From the NCBI RefSeq assembly GCF_019947135.1, contig NZ_JAGSHT010000005.1, positions 124,001 through 188,000 of the forward strand: 64,000 nucleotides of DNA, in the 5' to 3' direction. Origin of the DNA: Occultella gossypii (lineage in GTDB: Bacteria > Actinomycetota > Actinomycetes > Actinomycetales > Beutenbergiaceae). The notes under the pieces were generated by a model. The model saw only the letters and a list, made by a program, of their open reading frames with translations. It searched no databases and was not told the origin of the DNA. Shown here in pieces: positions 63,300 through 64,000 of the stretch. The number at the start of each line of letters is the position of its first letter. The first letter of the stretch is position 1. Both the position numbers and the translations under genes were made by a program.

Positions 63300-64000
63300 G
63301 TGAGCGTTCTCCCTGACCCCGCGGTACTGGCCGGCCTCGACACCTTCCGCGACCTGGAGGCGAAGCAGCAGCCGAGCTGGCCCGACGCGCAGGCCCTCGC
63401 CGATGTGACGGCGAAGCTCTCCTCCGTGCCGCCGCTGGTGTTCGCCGGTGAGGCGGACAATCTGCGCGAGCGGCTCGGTGCCGCGTCCCGCGGGGAGGCG
63501 TTCCTGCTCCAGGGCGGCGACTGCGCCGAGACCTTCGACGAACTCACCGCGGACAACATCCGGGACAAGATCAAGACGATCCTCCAGATGGCCGTGATCC
63601 TCACCTACGGGGCGTCCCTGCCGATCATCAAGATGGGCCGGATGGCAGGCCAGTACGCCAAGCCGCGCAGCTCCGACTCCGAGACCCGTGACGGCGTCAC
63701 CCTGCCCGCGTATCGCGGGGACATCATCAATGGCTTCGAGTTCAGCGAGTCGGCCCGGATCCCGGACCCGAACCGGCTCCTGGACGCCTATCACAACTCC
63801 GCGACCACGTTGAACCTGATCCGGGCGTTCACCCAGGGTGGGTTCGCGGACCTGCGCCGGGTGCACGAGTGGAACCGCGGCTTCATGGCCAACCGTGCCT
63901 ACGCCCGGTACGACACGTTCGCGGCGGAGATCGACCGGGCGATCCGGTTCATGCACGCCGCCGGCGCCGACTTCGAGGCGTTGCGCACCGTGGACTTCTT
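63300..64000 (+). CDS. aroG: class II 3-deoxy-7-phosphoheptulonate synthase, 3' truncated by window edge
   Basis: This enzyme starts the shikimate pathway by joining phosphoenolpyruvate and erythrose 4-phosphate. The first 233 residues are visible and the frame runs off the window. It is the plant-like class II type: EAFLLQGGDCAETFDE (metal-binding cysteine), PIIKMGRMAGQYAKPRSS (phosphate-binding lysine and arginine) and ADLRRVHEWN are diagnostic. GTG 63300 follows TATCCT by 7 nt. It ends the synteny with the glnA1-to-aroG region of mycobacteria. Confidence 0.93.
   Translation, partial: MSVLPDPAVLAGLDTFRDLEAKQQPSWPDAQALADVTAKLSSVPPLVFAGEADNLRERLGAASRGEAFLLQGGDCAETFDELTADNIRDKIKTILQMAVILTYGASLPIIKMGRMAGQYAKPRSSDSETRDGVTLPAYRGDIINGFEFSESARIPDPNRLLDAYHNSATTLNLIRAFTQGGFADLRRVHEWNRGFMANRAYARYDTFAAEIDRAIRFMHAAGADFEALRTVDF

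Noticed and set aside
1-64000. CRISPR arrays, transposases, integrases, rRNA operons
   Set aside because: None of their repeat patterns or protein motifs were seen on reading both strands.

Overview
The window is high-GC DNA with many GTG starts and many starts placed 6-8 nt after a TANNNT box. This points to an actinomycete. The gene set (class II DAHP synthase, PPi-type phosphofructokinase, aa3-bc1 supercomplex genes with a diheme cytochrome c, DUF3043/DUF4191/RDD proteins) fits the Micrococcales; I cannot name a genus from sequence alone. From remembered gene order, most of the window follows, in reverse, the block that in Mycobacterium tuberculosis runs from glnA1 (Rv2220) to aroG (Rv2178c): glnA - RDD - DUF4191 - lipA - lipB - TIGR01777 - sucB - (lpdA) - pepA - DUF3043 - glycerate kinase - erpA - ctaC - ctaF - qcrB/A/C - ctaE - trpD - exonuclease - fadD15 - plsC - aroG. 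Departures from that order mark the accessory DNA.

Region 1 (1-2990): the end of a hypothetical protein, then a small island bounded by a 13-bp direct repeat whose inner copy is the last codons and stop of glnA. The island holds a putative AbiEii-type toxin-antitoxin pair behind a 30-bp palindrome and a broken fragment of a Wadjet-type JetA (DUF2397) gene. Region 2 (2976-9916): glnA, an RDD protein, a methyltransferase, a sulfide:quinone-oxidoreductase-like flavoprotein, DUF4191, and lipA/lipB.

Region 3 (9917-29519): about 19.6 kb inserted between lipB and its usual neighbour TIGR01777. It carries a MerR/aminotransferase divergon, an orphan cytochrome b paralogue that has lost key residues, an SDR, a glycan-uptake locus (LacI regulator, two permeases, lipoprotein binding protein, an unrecognised 760-aa protein, a secreted GH43 enzyme and a frameshifted second GH43), a histidine phosphatase, a PadR-HAAS membrane module, a kinase-like protein lacking catalytic residues, and a type II NADH dehydrogenase.

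Region 4 (29520-43516): TIGR01777, the E2 and E3 dehydrogenase-complex subunits (substrates of the lipA/lipB pathway), pepA, two small membrane proteins, pyrD, an ECF41-type sigma factor with an adjacent oxidoreductase, an aldo/keto reductase, DUF3043, a PfpI-like protein and glycerate kinase. Region 5 (43633-54088): erpA, an FKBP lipoprotein, and the respiratory block ctaC-ctaD-ctaF (+) and ctaE-qcrC-qcrA-qcrB (-), with sodA between them. Together these encode the aa3 oxidase and bc1 complex. Region 6 (54388-64000): a receiver-like protein, trpD, an Lrp-type ligand-binding protein, a DEDD exonuclease/GIY-YIG fusion, a long-chain acyl-CoA ligase, an acyltransferase, PPi-phosphofructokinase and the start of a class II DAHP synthase.

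I saw no tRNA, rRNA, CRISPR array, transposase or integrase. No gene-free stretch exceeds 300 bp. The longest are 579-844 (outer repeat and palindrome), 12840-13074 (divergent promoter region, nothing specific seen), 54089-54387 (promoter of ctaE) and 56201-56468 (an inverted repeat).
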